Shown: in pieces, positions 44,785 to 54,063 of the stretch
How the letters are laid out: each line of letters begins with the position of its first letter
How positions within the stretch are numbered: position 1 is the stretch's first letter
Origin: DATLZU01 sp051293835
GTDB taxonomy: Bacteria > Nitrospirota > Nitrospiria > Nitrospirales > Nitrospiraceae
Assembly: GCA_051293835.1 (NCBI GenBank)
Contig: JBPKMA010000012.1
Coordinates: 1 to 64,000, forward strand
Reading direction: 5' to 3'
Length of the DNA stretch: 64,000 nucleotides
The notes under the pieces: model-generated
What the model was told of the DNA's origin: nothing
The model's input: only the letters and a program-made list of their open reading frames with translations
The model's database searches: none
Position numbers and translations under genes: made by a program

Positions 44785-44886
44785 CGGGGCCAGGTGATCC
44801 TGCGGCACCCAGACTGGCCTGCTTACCGTTGCTTCCTTCCGGACCTGGCGGGGTTCACAGGATTCTGTTGCACAGGGCCCAGCCCC
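44785..44886 (-). ncRNA. ffs: Signal recognition particle RNA (small bacterial type)
   Basis: The minus strand reads GGGGCTGGGCCCTG at the 5' end, then the conserved CAGGTCCGGAAGGAAGCA tetraloop region, and ends with CTGGCCCCGC, which pairs with the start. The length is about 102 bases, the 4.5S size. It lies directly upstream of dnaX, a common arrangement. Confidence 0.93.
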
Positions 44887-45074
44887 TATCCAGCAAGAAG
44901 TTCCGAATGATGAGCGCTGAGGGATTGAAGGACAGCTTTTAGGCCGTTCGCTCGGCTTAATCTCACTCAGCACTCAGTCCTTGGCTCCCGTTACTGCACA
45001 TGAACACTAAAGATGCCTACCGGGCGGCGTTAATACGCTAAAAACACTGATGAGCCGGCACGAGCAAGCCTGGT

Positions 45075-45164
<90 letters not shown>

Positions 45165-45445
45165 ACCTCGCTAGTGGAGCCGGATACCTTGCGACGGCTC
45201 TTAGGCGCCTGGCGAAACCGGTCCTTGCCGTTTCGCTTCTTCCCCAGCACTTCGCCGTGAGTTCAGCATGAGCCGCCATCTTGGTTGCCAGCAGAGATGG
45301 CATCTTAACATGCGACCCTCTCAGCGGCAAGGTGAAGGAGGCGCACCTCGGGCGTGTTCAACCCCACCCAAGGAGAGAGCTGCTTCCCTCGCTCGGGATC
45401 GCCCGAGACCCGCGCGATTTCTGGTATCCTGACGCGCAGGAAATG

Positions 45446-45474
45446 TTGCCGCTCGCGTTGACCCTCACTATACT
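45446..45474 (+). promoter_or_regulatory. Candidate sigma-70 promoter of the AsmA gene
   Basis: TTGCCG (45446-45451) and TATACT (45469-45474) are 17 bases apart. The gene start is at 45497. Confidence 0.4.
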
Positions 45475-45496
45475 GCGTGACCCGAGGGGAAGTGGC

Positions 45497-47146
45497 ATGA
45501 TGAAAGTGCTGGCTGGCGTCGGCGTCATCGTTTTTCTGTTAGTGCTCCTGGTTTTCCTCCTGCCGTTTCTCATCGATCTCAACAAATACCAGGATCAGTA
45601 TCGCCCCATCATTGAAGACGCACTGAACCGGAAGATTTCCATCTGTGACATCCGACTCACCGTTTTCCCAAGGATCGGCGCTAGGGTGGAGGGATTCTCC
45701 GTGCTCGACGATCCTGCCTTCAGCTTCAACCCCTTCGCCTCGCTGACTTCGCTCGACGTCGGCGTCAAGCTGAGGCCGCTCCTGAGCGGCCGCGTCGAAG
45801 TTGAAGAGATCATGCTGCGCGATCCCATTCTTGTCATCATCAAGAATCGCGACGGGGCATTGAACGTTTCCACCCTCGGCAAGAAAGGAATAGCCGAACC
45901 CAAGGCTGTGACCCGCGTGCCGGCCCATCCGCCTGAGGGTCTGCTCCGCATGCTGGCCCTGCTGGCTGTCGATCGTCTCTCATTGACCGGAGGAACAGTA
46001 ACGTACCGCGATCTCTCAATGGACAAGCCAGCTGAATATACGTTGCAGGATTTGAGCCTGCAACTCTCATCCGTCGGCTTGGGGCAGATGCCGAATTTCC
46101 ATGCCTCCATGCTGATGCAGCCGATGAATATGCCGCTCACAATCGACGCCAGGTTTGGTCCGCTCACGGAAACCACCGACATCGAGACAGCCACCGCCAC
46201 AGTATCGCTCGGGAACACGCAGTTCGTCATCACGGGTAAGTCTGTGGGCAGCCGAACCGCCGTCAACATAGCTTCGCCGGCGATCAATACCGCCGACCTA
46301 CCTGTGGTATTGCCGCTCAAAAAACCTGTCGAGATCAAGAATCTCCACATCTCCGCCGAACTGCACGACCAGCAGGCGCGTGTGAGCACTCTGACGTTCG
46401 ACCTCTTGAACGGAATGGTGAAGGCACAGGGCGGGTTGACCTTGGCAGCCGAAGCGCCTCCGTTTGACGCGCACGTGTCCGTCAAGGGGCTGCAACTGGG
46501 GCCGACGCTTGAAGCGGTCGGCGTGGATGCGCTGTCGATCAGCGGATCCGCCGCCGTGGATTTGACGGTGCAAGGCCGCGGCTTTTCCATGCCGAACCTC
46601 ATAAAAACGCTCGAGGGAGTCGGTCATGTGATCGTCAAGGACGGTAAACTGGAAGGCGTCAACTTGCTACAGGAAGTGGCCGCCCTGCTCAAGATAGCCG
46701 GCATCGCGACGGACAACGTCAAGGTTACGGCGTTCTCGGCGATTGAAGGCGACATCGCGATCCAACAGGGGGTGATCACGCTGCAGCGGCTGGTGGCCGA
46801 AAGCCACGATTTCCAGGCCACGGCGGCGGGCACCATCGGGTTAGACCGAACCTTAAACCTGAAAGCCAACCTTAACCTGTCTGAAGCCCTGAGTCAGAAG
46901 ATCGCCGCCGCTTCACCGGCGGCCAAGCTGGTCATGGCTGGCCGCCGAATAACTGTGCCGCTGATCATCACCGGTACCACGCAAGCGCCCGTGTACGGAC
47001 TCGACACCAAAGCCATAGGCGCCAAGGTCCAAGCGCAGGTGAAAGAGAAGGCCAAAGAAGTGATCGAAGAAATGTTGAAGTCAAAGAGCCCTGAAGAAGC
47101 GGTCCAGAAAGGCCAAGAGATGTTGAAACAACTCTTTGGACGGTGA
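45497..47146 (+). CDS. AsmA-family protein
   Basis: The protein has 549 residues from the ATG at 45497, which follows GAGGGGAAG. A membrane anchor (VGVIVFLLVLLVFLLPFLI) at residues 8-26 precedes the AsmA N-terminal block NKYQDQYRPIIEDALNR, and the C-terminal block (about 370-500) has KTLEGVGHVIVKDGKLEGVNL. AsmA-like proteins are inner-membrane anchored bridge-type proteins linked to lipid transport to the outer membrane. The tail is helical and charged. The frame upstream to 45281 is not coding in style. Confidence 0.85.
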   Translation: MMKVLAGVGVIVFLLVLLVFLLPFLIDLNKYQDQYRPIIEDALNRKISICDIRLTVFPRIGARVEGFSVLDDPAFSFNPFASLTSLDVGVKLRPLLSGRVEVEEIMLRDPILVIIKNRDGALNVSTLGKKGIAEPKAVTRVPAHPPEGLLRMLALLAVDRLSLTGGTVTYRDLSMDKPAEYTLQDLSLQLSSVGLGQMPNFHASMLMQPMNMPLTIDARFGPLTETTDIETATATVSLGNTQFVITGKSVGSRTAVNIASPAINTADLPVVLPLKKPVEIKNLHISAELHDQQARVSTLTFDLLNGMVKAQGGLTLAAEAPPFDAHVSVKGLQLGPTLEAVGVDALSISGSAAVDLTVQGRGFSMPNLIKTLEGVGHVIVKDGKLEGVNLLQEVAALLKIAGIATDNVKVTAFSAIEGDIAIQQGVITLQRLVAESHDFQATAAGTIGLDRTLNLKANLNLSEALSQKIAAASPAAKLVMAGRRITVPLIITGTTQAPVYGLDTKAIGAKVQAQVKEKAKEVIEEMLKSKSPEEAVQKGQEMLKQLFGR

Positions 47147-47379
47147 AAGGGATCTGACACCTCCGCACGAATCCCTTGTCCGTGCGGATTCCCGGTTCTG
47201 GGTGCGTGGCCCACCCTTACGCACTTCCCGTTTCGCCTCATGGTAGCTTCCAAAACCTTTCCCTCTGACATCTAACCCTAATCCGAAAATAAATCTGCTG
47301 TCATCGGGCTAGTCCACAGGTCCTGTCGCGGCGAACAGCCTGGGACCCATTGCTCCGCAGAATGCAATGGGTGCTCCGC

Positions 47380-47849
47380 TCACTCCACCCATCCTTCAGT
47401 GGGCCCCTTGCGTTGTGCGCGGTGGGGCAGGGGTCCCTGACACACTGGCTTGCCCTCAAGCCAGATGTGGGGCCGCGGCGCCACCCGTAGGCAGTTCACA
47501 TGGTGGATCGACATTGTGTTCGGATCAGGGCTAACCTCTAACATCTCCCTCAGTCCCAACTCCTCATGATGCAGTACCGTTCCTGGTAAGGCTGCCGATG
47601 CATTTCGTGCGCTCGTTCTGGAGGTGCTGCCCTCCAGTCTCTCCGAAGCGTTGCTTCCGCACGCAGCCGCTGCTTGGCCAGCAGGTCCCCCGTGGGAAAG
47701 GTCATGCGCCCTGCACGGCCTCCCCACTGAGGAGGCTTGTAATCGACAACGTAGTTTGCAATAGCGTGCACCTCATCCTGCTGCCGTCCATCCTCGCTTA
47801 TCCAGATCAGTGCGGCCGCAATTGCCGCCATTTTCAATGGAGGGCCCAT
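47380..47849 (-). pseudogene. Possible frameshifted hypothetical gene
   Basis: On the minus strand the frame from 47849 reads MAAIAAALIWISEDGRQQ, HAIANYVVDYKPPQW and RAEATLRRDWRAAPPE, then stops. A second frame from about 47575 carries on with LGLREMLEVSPDPNTMS, HHVNCLRVAPRPHIW and GKPVCQGPLPHRA to 47380. The two look like halves of one protein split by one shift. No family is recognised and no Shine-Dalgarno sequence is visible, so the call is weak. The gap 47147-47379 has nothing else I can support. Confidence 0.35.
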
Positions 47850-48500
47850 GAAGGACGTACCCGCAGGGTGCCTCAGCTTTGGTCTTCTTTCTTTTCTTGA
47901 GTTTCACCGGCTCAGCCAGAGCCGAAGGGCAGACGTGGTCACTTTGAAGGACGGCAGCACGATGTATGGCGAAGCGATAGAAACGTCTGCGGGAGCCTTC
48001 AGGTGGGGTTCTCGCAAACCACAAGGAACAGCTATCTGCGGGGAGCCAGCATGATCGGCGAATTCACGGGGCGAAGCGAAAAGCTGCGGCTGACTCTGAT
48101 TAGGTTAATACATTTACGGCAACGACGGAGGCGCGGTTGATCGTGCGGAATAGCCAAGGCACCTTCAACTGGACTTCTTCCTGGCTAAACGGTTCTCTTG
48201 GTTCGCCGCCTCCTATTTCGAACAAGACACGTTCCAGGATTTGAATCTCCGCACGTCGCGCTCCTCTGGCCACAGCTATCAACTTATCGACAAGAGCGAC
48301 TTCAGCAGCGGCGTGCTGAAGGACATGCCGCTCTATGCGGAAATCGGCACGGCCTATTTCAACGAGGATTTTACGATCGCGCAGGACAAGTCCTGTGAAC
48401 CCAAGGATCTCGTTTACCCAGTCGTCTATGACGAGCGCCACACCAACTGCAGGGATCACTGCAGAAAGCGCCGGCGCGAGATCATATCATCTTCTTAAGA
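47848..48500 (+). pseudogene. Broken DUF481 outer-membrane protein gene
   Basis: A start (ATG 47848, after GGAGGG) and a signal-like region lead to ADVVTLKDGSTMYGEAIE. A shifted frame then gives VGFSQTTRNSYLRGASMIG and GRSEKLRLTLI. Another gives YIYGNDGGA, and the last gives LDFFLAKRFSWFAASYFEQD, LIDKSDFSSGVLKDM and YAEIGTAYFNEDFTIAQDKS. These are in-order blocks of DUF481 (an outer-membrane barrel family). An internal deletion removes most of the first half, several shifts and a TAG follow, and the C-terminal strands after KS are lost. Confidence 0.8.
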
Positions 48501-48695
48501 ACATCCTCGTGCGGGGTGAACGTGTTCGCAAGCGTACAACACTGCTCGACACGTCGACCGAAGCCACCACGCACTCGCTGAGCAGGCTGGTTTGGGGCTG
48601 ATGAAATGGATGTCCTCGGACACGACGTTCGTTGAGGGTGCAGAAACCGGGGGCAAGCCTGAGAGCCGAGCCAAGGGAAAGGGTGTTCAACACGT

Positions 48696-48733
48696 CGACG
48701 GCTGCAAGTCGAAGGTACGACTTGCAGCCGTCG
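48696..48733. terminator. Perfect hairpin after the HEAT-repeat gene
   Basis: A perfect 16-bp inverted repeat (48696-48711 with 48718-48733) surrounds a 6-base loop. It lies 33 bases beyond the minus-strand stop at 48766, so it probably ends that transcript. No T-run follows on that strand. Confidence 0.6.
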
Positions 48734-48765
48734 GCATTCCTGTCGCGCTGTAGCGCGCACTCCGC

Positions 48766-49851
48766 TCAACTGAACTGATCTTCCGTGTAGACCTGCTTGA
48801 TCGCCCAGAACACCGCTTCTTTCAGTTTCTTGATCAATGGATCCGGTGGGTCATTCCGAATCTTCTGCAGCTTGCGGTCAAGCGCGAAGAGCGGCTGTAC
48901 CGCCCGACGGTCCGGCACGCGCCCCAGTGCCCAGGCGATCTCCGTCTGTACGGTAATGTCAATCCCCGGCGCATCCAACATCTCCAGAAGCGGAGGTACC
49001 ACGGAATTGTCGCCATAGAGGTTCCCGACGTCGCCCAACCCCTTCGCCGCCGCGGCCTGGAGTTCCGGCTGCTTCGAATTTTTCAGAATATCGATCAACA
49101 GCGGGATGCTGTCCTTACCCACATTGCCCAAGGCCACGGCGGCCTGCTTGGCCAAATCCTTGTCCTTCAGAGCCTCCTTGAGTTTGGGCAGCGCCTCGTC
49201 TGCCTGCATCTCGCCGAGGACCGAAATCACTTTCAGCCTTCGCAACTGATTCGTGTTCTTGTCGTCCAACAGCTTAATGAGCCGATCCGGCTGCCCCCAT
49301 TCCGCTGTGATGAGGACCGGGAAATCATATTGCTCCAGACGCTCCTTCAGCTTGGCCATCGCGAACGCACCAGGGTCTGCGCCGTTCGCCGCCTGCACGG
49401 CATCCTCAAAATCCGTCCGCACTTCCTTCTGCCATTTGATCTTCATACCGCCCAGGACGTACGTCAATTGGCAGGCCGGCCCTTTCCACAGCCGAGAGGG
49501 AGCATCAGGAAGATCATTGTCTCCACCGGCCGCCGTCGTGCCTTCCCAAGTTTTCCGCTGCTCGCATTTAACCTTGAAGACGACGTCGTGAGGTTTCCCG
49601 CTGTCATGGACAACCATATAGCCGAGTTCACTCATGCGACGCGTGACGACCTCCGCGATCGGCCCAGCGTCGACCGCGCCTTTGTCCGTCAGGGCGATGG
49701 CGTCCACCAGCACTGTCTGAATCTTGGCCAGTTGAGCCTTTTGTTCGGGACTGAAATAATCACGGTACGCCCAACTGGTCTGCGTCAAGGCCACCGCAGC
49801 GAGCCAAACCGTTCCTCTGATCACCCATTGTTTCATCTGGCATTGTTTCAT
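48766..49851 (-). CDS. HEAT-repeat protein, exported
   Basis: The protein has 361 residues. A signal peptide (VWLAAVALTQTSWA) is cleaved near residue 28. Residues about 30-190 form a unique domain (YFSPEQKAQLAKIQTVLVDA, MSELGYMVVHDSGKP, ITAEWGQPDRLIKLLDD). Residues about 195-350 carry HEAT-like repeats (VLGEMQADEALPKLKEALKD, VALGNVGKDSIPLLIDIL, AAAKGLGDVG, IAWALGRVPDRRAVQPL). The start ATG follows GGAGGTG. A 15-base direct repeat at the start (CCAGATGAAACAATG twice) duplicates five residues, with a second possible start at 49836. Confidence 0.8.
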   Translation of the reverse strand: MKQCQMKQWVIRGTVWLAAVALTQTSWAYRDYFSPEQKAQLAKIQTVLVDAIALTDKGAVDAGPIAEVVTRRMSELGYMVVHDSGKPHDVVFKVKCEQRKTWEGTTAAGGDNDLPDAPSRLWKGPACQLTYVLGGMKIKWQKEVRTDFEDAVQAANGADPGAFAMAKLKERLEQYDFPVLITAEWGQPDRLIKLLDDKNTNQLRRLKVISVLGEMQADEALPKLKEALKDKDLAKQAAVALGNVGKDSIPLLIDILKNSKQPELQAAAAKGLGDVGNLYGDNSVVPPLLEMLDAPGIDITVQTEIAWALGRVPDRRAVQPLFALDRKLQKIRNDPPDPLIKKLKEAVFWAIKQVYTEDQFS

Positions 49852-50219
49852 CTGGCACCTCCTTCGGTGCGCTGCCTGAAAGAACTTGCATGCGGCGCGA
49901 CAGGCAAGGCCTCCGAATCTGGGTCAGGAAGAGGGACCGAGCAACCGGTGGGAGCGTTGGGAGTCAACACCCCACCGGCCAAGTCCGTGAAGATCCAGAA
50001 GCCTTCCCGAGTGGTTCAGGTTATCATTATACCGCCCAACCCATCCTTGTACCACCACGCCTCGCCGGTTGACTCCAACCCAACCGCGAGGCTCGTCCAG
50101 GCCCGCTCGGAGGCCCAGGCGGAAGCGTGATCGTCGCCCCGCGTCGCAGAATCGCCCGAAGCGGGGAAGGGAGGCGGAACGGTGGTCCCTTGCCTTGCAC
50201 AAGGCATGCACAATCATGG
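49852..50219. other. Gap without a recognisable gene
   Basis: I find no convincing gene. A possible stem pairs 49945-49952 (CCGGTGGG) with 49971-49978 and leaves an 18-base loop. The remaining open frames are short and lack protein character. The right end holds the candidate tRNA-Leu promoter. Confidence 0.4.
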
Positions 50220-50247
50220 TTGACAGCGGCGCGCGACGGACTGTACA
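50220..50247 (+). promoter_or_regulatory. Candidate promoter of tRNA-Leu
   Basis: A perfect TTGACA (50220-50225) and TGTACA (50242-50247) are 16 bases apart, 64 bases before the tRNA. The -10 is weak. Confidence 0.45.
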
Positions 50248-50310
50248 AGAAAATGGAAGCGAATGGCGCGTGCGGCGCGGTGATTGTGCTTCCGCTGCAG
50301 GTGGAGAGAA

Positions 50311-50393
50311 GCGAGAGTGGCGGAATTGGCAGACGCGCGAGACTTAGGATCTCGTGGGTAACCGTGGGGGTTCAAGTCCCCCCTCTCGCACCA
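50311..50393 (+). tRNA. tRNA-Leu (TAG)
   Basis: GCGAGAG pairs with CTCTCGC, and an encoded CCA follows. The anticodon stem GAGA/TCTC holds CTTAGGA, giving anticodon TAG for leucine. A class II variable arm and GGTTCAAGTCC are present. The length is 83 bases. Confidence 0.94.
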
Positions 50394-50496
50394 ACCATCT
50401 TGGAACCGAACCGCCACCCTCAAAACCTGAACTGACACGCACGCTCCCGACGGACAGCCGATGCCGCGGGGGCTTGTCGGCTGGAGTTCATGGCAC

Positions 50497-51822
50497 ATGA
50501 AGCTGGAAGTCTCTGAGCTCGGACCGATGAAGCGGGTGCTTAAAATCGAAGTGCCGGCCGAGGAGGTCAAGCAGCGATTCGTTCAAGTCTACACGGAACT
50601 GAATCGTCAGGTTCAAATTCCAGGCTTCCGCCCAGGCAAAGCGCCTTTGGCGTTGCTGGAAAAGCGCTACGCGAAGACGGTGGAGGAAGACGTAATCCGG
50701 AGTCTTGTACCGGATTACTATGATCGAGCCATCCGGCAGGCCGGCATCGTCCCCGTCTTGGTCGAGATCCCGCCGCTAGAGCGGGTGAAAATCAAGAAAG
50801 ACGCTCCCTTCACGTTCACGGCGACGGTCGAGATCAAGCCCAAGATCGAGCTGCGAGACTACAAAGCGCCCAATCCCATTACGCTCAAACCCGACAAACG
50901 CACGGTCACCGAAGAACAAATCGATCGAGCCATCGAGGTCCTTCGCGAACAACATGCCCGGCTGGATGCCGCACCGATGGGAACTACGCTCAGTGAAGGG
51001 GATTATGCGATTCTCGACGTCGAAGGATTGCTGGACCTCGCACCCCTTGAAGGGGCCAAGAAAGAGGGGTTGCTCCATCAGATCGGTGCGAAGATCCCGA
51101 TCCTCGGCGTTGAAGTCGACCCGCATCTTCTTGGCAAGAAAGAGGGAGAGTTGGTGGAGATTTCGCAACCCTATCCGCCGACCCATCCTGATCCCCGGGT
51201 AGCAGGCAAGACCGTCGTTTTCCGGCTGAAGATCCGTTCGATCAAACAGAAAAAGCTCCCGCCAGTCGATGACGAATTCGCCAAAGATTGCGGTCCCTAC
51301 AATTCCCTGCAGGAACTCAGGGACCGACTTCGCAACGAACTGGAAACAGCGCTGAAGAAAGACATTGAGGAAACGTACAAGGACACCATCCTGAAGCGGC
51401 TGGCGGAAACCCACCACTTCGAACTGCCAGAGACGCTGGTGGAACGGGAGCTGGCAGCCATGTTCCGGCAGCACTTGCAGACGCGCCGCCGGCAACGAGG
51501 GATCGGACCCGGTCAGGCTGAATCCGCAATTAGCGGTGAAGAGTTCAACAAATTCCGCGAAGAACACCGCCCGGAAGCTCGACGACGGGTCAAGATCGGT
51601 CTGATCTTGGAAGCGATTGCCGAAAAAGAAGGGCTGACCGTCGAAGAGGAAGATATCAACGCGGAAATCGCCCGGCTGGCAGGGGAACTGAAGCTGTCGG
51701 CGGACGAACTCCGACGGTTGATTCTTGCAGGCGGGCAAGAGTCAGTGGATGAACTGAAGGCCCGCATCTTGGCGGATAAAGCCCTCGATTTTGTCTACCG
51801 TCATTCGGTGATTCAGGGATGA
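50497..51822 (+). CDS. tig: Trigger factor
   Basis: The ribosome-bound chaperone has 441 residues. The N-terminal ribosome-binding domain has the signature QIPGFRPGKAPLALL (about 41-55). The FKBP-like PPIase domain (about 150-245) includes GDYAILDVEGLLD, and the helical C-terminal domain follows. The ATG at 50497 begins the family start MKLEVSELGPMKR, while the frame open to 50461 lacks a good site. The GGAG upstream is weak. It is followed by clpP and clpX, the usual tig-clpP-clpX order. Confidence 0.95.
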   Translation: MKLEVSELGPMKRVLKIEVPAEEVKQRFVQVYTELNRQVQIPGFRPGKAPLALLEKRYAKTVEEDVIRSLVPDYYDRAIRQAGIVPVLVEIPPLERVKIKKDAPFTFTATVEIKPKIELRDYKAPNPITLKPDKRTVTEEQIDRAIEVLREQHARLDAAPMGTTLSEGDYAILDVEGLLDLAPLEGAKKEGLLHQIGAKIPILGVEVDPHLLGKKEGELVEISQPYPPTHPDPRVAGKTVVFRLKIRSIKQKKLPPVDDEFAKDCGPYNSLQELRDRLRNELETALKKDIEETYKDTILKRLAETHHFELPETLVERELAAMFRQHLQTRRRQRGIGPGQAESAISGEEFNKFREEHRPEARRRVKIGLILEAIAEKEGLTVEEEDINAEIARLAGELKLSADELRRLILAGGQESVDELKARILADKALDFVYRHSVIQG

Positions 51823-51940
51823 CCGCTGTCCATTCCGTCCGCTCCCTCTTATACGGTTCTATGTCCAGCGCACGCACGGACCCCAAATTATGGTAAACTA
51901 CCGACGACGTTGTAGCTCCTAGCTGAAAGGATTGCACGGC

Positions 51941-52579
51941 ATGCTGGTTCCAATTGTCATCGAGCAAACTAATCGAGGCGAGCGCGCCTACGATATTTAC
52001 TCGCGCCTTCTCAAAGACCGTATCATTTTTTTGGGAGCCCCGATCGACGACGTGTTTGCGAATCTTGTCATCGCTCAGTTGCTGTTTCTGGAAGCCGAAG
52101 ATCCGGAAAAGGACATCAACCTCTATATCAATTCCCCGGGCGGCAGTGTGACGGCCGGTTTGGGTATCTACGACACCATGCAATACGTCAAGCCGCCCAT
52201 TACCACCATTTGCCTGGGTCAGGCCGCGAGTATGGGGGCCCTGTTGTTGGCTGCAGGCACCAAAGGCAAACGGTTCGCGTTACCCAACGCGCGGGTGATG
52301 ATTCACCAGCCGATGGGAGGGTTTCAGGGGCAAGCGACTGAGATCGATATCCACGCCAGAGAAATTCTCAAGATCCGCGAGCGGTTGAACGAAATTCTCG
52401 CCCGGCACACCGGCCAATCCCTGGAAAAGATTGCCCAGGATACGGAGCGCGATTACTTCATGTCCGGCGAAGAGGCAAAGAAATACGGCATCATCGACGA
52501 GGTCATCACCCGTCCTCCGAAGCTCCCTAAGGGACGCGAGCAAAACGAGTCGGAAAGGGACGGGGCGAAGGACAAATAG
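51941..52579 (+). CDS. clpP: ATP-dependent Clp protease proteolytic subunit
   Basis: The serine protease core has 212 residues. The nucleophilic serine is in GQAASMGALLLAAG (about 98-111), the histidine in MIHQPMGGFQGQA (about 122-134) and the aspartate in ERDYFMSGEEA (about 170-180). The NLYINSPGGSVTAGL block is present. I start at the ATG at 51941 after GAAAGGA. It assembles as a double heptamer with ClpX, encoded 16 bp downstream. Confidence 0.96.
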   Translation: MLVPIVIEQTNRGERAYDIYSRLLKDRIIFLGAPIDDVFANLVIAQLLFLEAEDPEKDINLYINSPGGSVTAGLGIYDTMQYVKPPITTICLGQAASMGALLLAAGTKGKRFALPNARVMIHQPMGGFQGQATEIDIHAREILKIRERLNEILARHTGQSLEKIAQDTERDYFMSGEEAKKYGIIDEVITRPPKLPKGREQNESERDGAKDK

Positions 52580-52595
52580 CTTCAGGGAGAGCCGC

Positions 52596-53846
52596 ATGCC
52601 GAAACAGGAAAAGTTGGATCGGCACCTCCGGTGCTCATTCTGCGGCAAAAGCCGTGACGAGGTGCGCAAGCTGATCGCCGGTCCCACGGTCTACATCTGC
52701 GACGAGTGCGTCAATCTGTGCAACGACATCATCGCGGAAGACTGGGAAGAAACGAAGGAGGAGATCTCCTCCAAACTGAGGAAGCCGGCCGAGATCAAAC
52801 ACCATCTCGACCAGTATGTCATCGGCCAGGACCGAGCCAAGAAGATCCTCTCCGTAGCGGTCCACAATCACTACAAACGCATCTCCGCCCGCGAAGTCGA
52901 CGACGTCGAACTTCAGAAGGGCAACATCCTCATGGTCGGGCCGACCGGGACCGGCAAGACGCTGTTGGCACAGACGCTCGCAAAGTATCTGGATGTCCCC
53001 TTTACCCTGGCCGACGCGACGACGTTGACCGAAGCTGGTTACGTCGGCGAAGACGTCGAGAACATCATTCTCAAGCTGCTACAAGCCGCCGACTATGATG
53101 TCGAGCGAGCCGAACGAGGGATCGTCTACATCGACGAGATCGACAAGATCAGTCGCAAGAGCGACAGCCCTTCCATTACGCGAGACGTTTCCGGCGAGGG
53201 TGTTCAGCAAGCTCTGCTCAAACTCATCGAAGGCACGGTCGCCAGCGTACCCCCGCAGGGGGGCCGCAAGCACCCTCACCAGGAATTCATCCAAGTCAAC
53301 ACCAGCAATATTCTCTTTATCTGTGGCGGCGCGTTCGTCGGACTTGAGTCGATCATCGAGCAGCGCCTGAACCGTAAGGCCATGGGGTTCGGCGCGGAAG
53401 TCCGAAGCCGCTCCAATGCCCGTTTGGGAGAGCTTCTGGCTCAGGTTCAACCGGAAGACTTCCTGAAGTACGGCCTGATCCCGGAATTCATCGGGCGGCT
53501 GCCGATAGTCGCCACCTTGGAAGAGCTCGATGAAAAGGCCTTACTCCGCATTTTGACCGAGCCGAGGAACGCTCTCACCAAACAGTATGAAAAGCTGTTG
53601 TCCTTCGAGAATGTGAAACTGAAGTTCACGGAAGGAGCCCTCGCCGCGATCGCGCGGAAAGCCTACACACAGAAAACTGGCGCGCGTGGACTGCGCGCGA
53701 TCCTGGAAGAGATCATGCTGGACGTCATGTACGAGGTCCCCTCCCAGAAGCAGATCAAAGAGATCGTCATTACGGAAGAGGTCATCTCCGGGAAAAGCCA
53801 GCCGATCCGCATCTACGAACAGGACAAAGAGATGAAAAGCGCCTAA
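52596..53846 (+). CDS. clpX: ATP-dependent Clp protease ATP-binding subunit ClpX
   Basis: The AAA+ unfoldase has 416 residues. The N-terminal zinc domain has CSFCGKSRDEVRKLIAG and CDECVNLC (about 13-43), Walker A is GPTGTGKTLLAQ (about 118-129), Walker B IVYIDEIDKIS (about 180-190) and the sensor region is IPEFIGRLPIVATL (about 298-311). The ATG at 52596 begins the zinc domain and follows AGGGAGAG. The frame open upstream overlaps clpP. Confidence 0.97.
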   Translation: MPKQEKLDRHLRCSFCGKSRDEVRKLIAGPTVYICDECVNLCNDIIAEDWEETKEEISSKLRKPAEIKHHLDQYVIGQDRAKKILSVAVHNHYKRISAREVDDVELQKGNILMVGPTGTGKTLLAQTLAKYLDVPFTLADATTLTEAGYVGEDVENIILKLLQAADYDVERAERGIVYIDEIDKISRKSDSPSITRDVSGEGVQQALLKLIEGTVASVPPQGGRKHPHQEFIQVNTSNILFICGGAFVGLESIIEQRLNRKAMGFGAEVRSRSNARLGELLAQVQPEDFLKYGLIPEFIGRLPIVATLEELDEKALLRILTEPRNALTKQYEKLLSFENVKLKFTEGALAAIARKAYTQKTGARGLRAILEEIMLDVMYEVPSQKQIKEIVITEEVISGKSQPIRIYEQDKEMKSA

Positions 53847-54002
53847 TCGCGCACTCTCCTCCGGCTCGTCCCGTTTCGGATCGTATTCCCCTGTGGTGGT
53901 TGGTCGCCTAGTCCTTCCGCGTCGACGGCGCTTTTGTCTGGTTTTTTTCCCAACACCCGGTGCCACCATCCGGTCCGGCCACCGGCGGATTTGCAGCTTC
54001 CA

Positions 54003-54031
54003 TTCGACATTTCCGAACTCTGCGCTATACT
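54003..54031 (+). promoter_or_regulatory. Candidate sigma-70 promoter of the PilZ pair
   Basis: TTCGAC (54003-54008) and TATACT (54026-54031) are 17 bases apart, before the GTG start at 54064. Confidence 0.4.
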
Positions 54032-54063
54032 ACCCTTCAAAGAAAGACCTCCCGAGGGTGGTC

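Noticed and set aside
50776..51738. Minus-strand frame of 320 codons opposite tig
   Set aside because: It is an antisense shadow of trigger factor, with no start signal.
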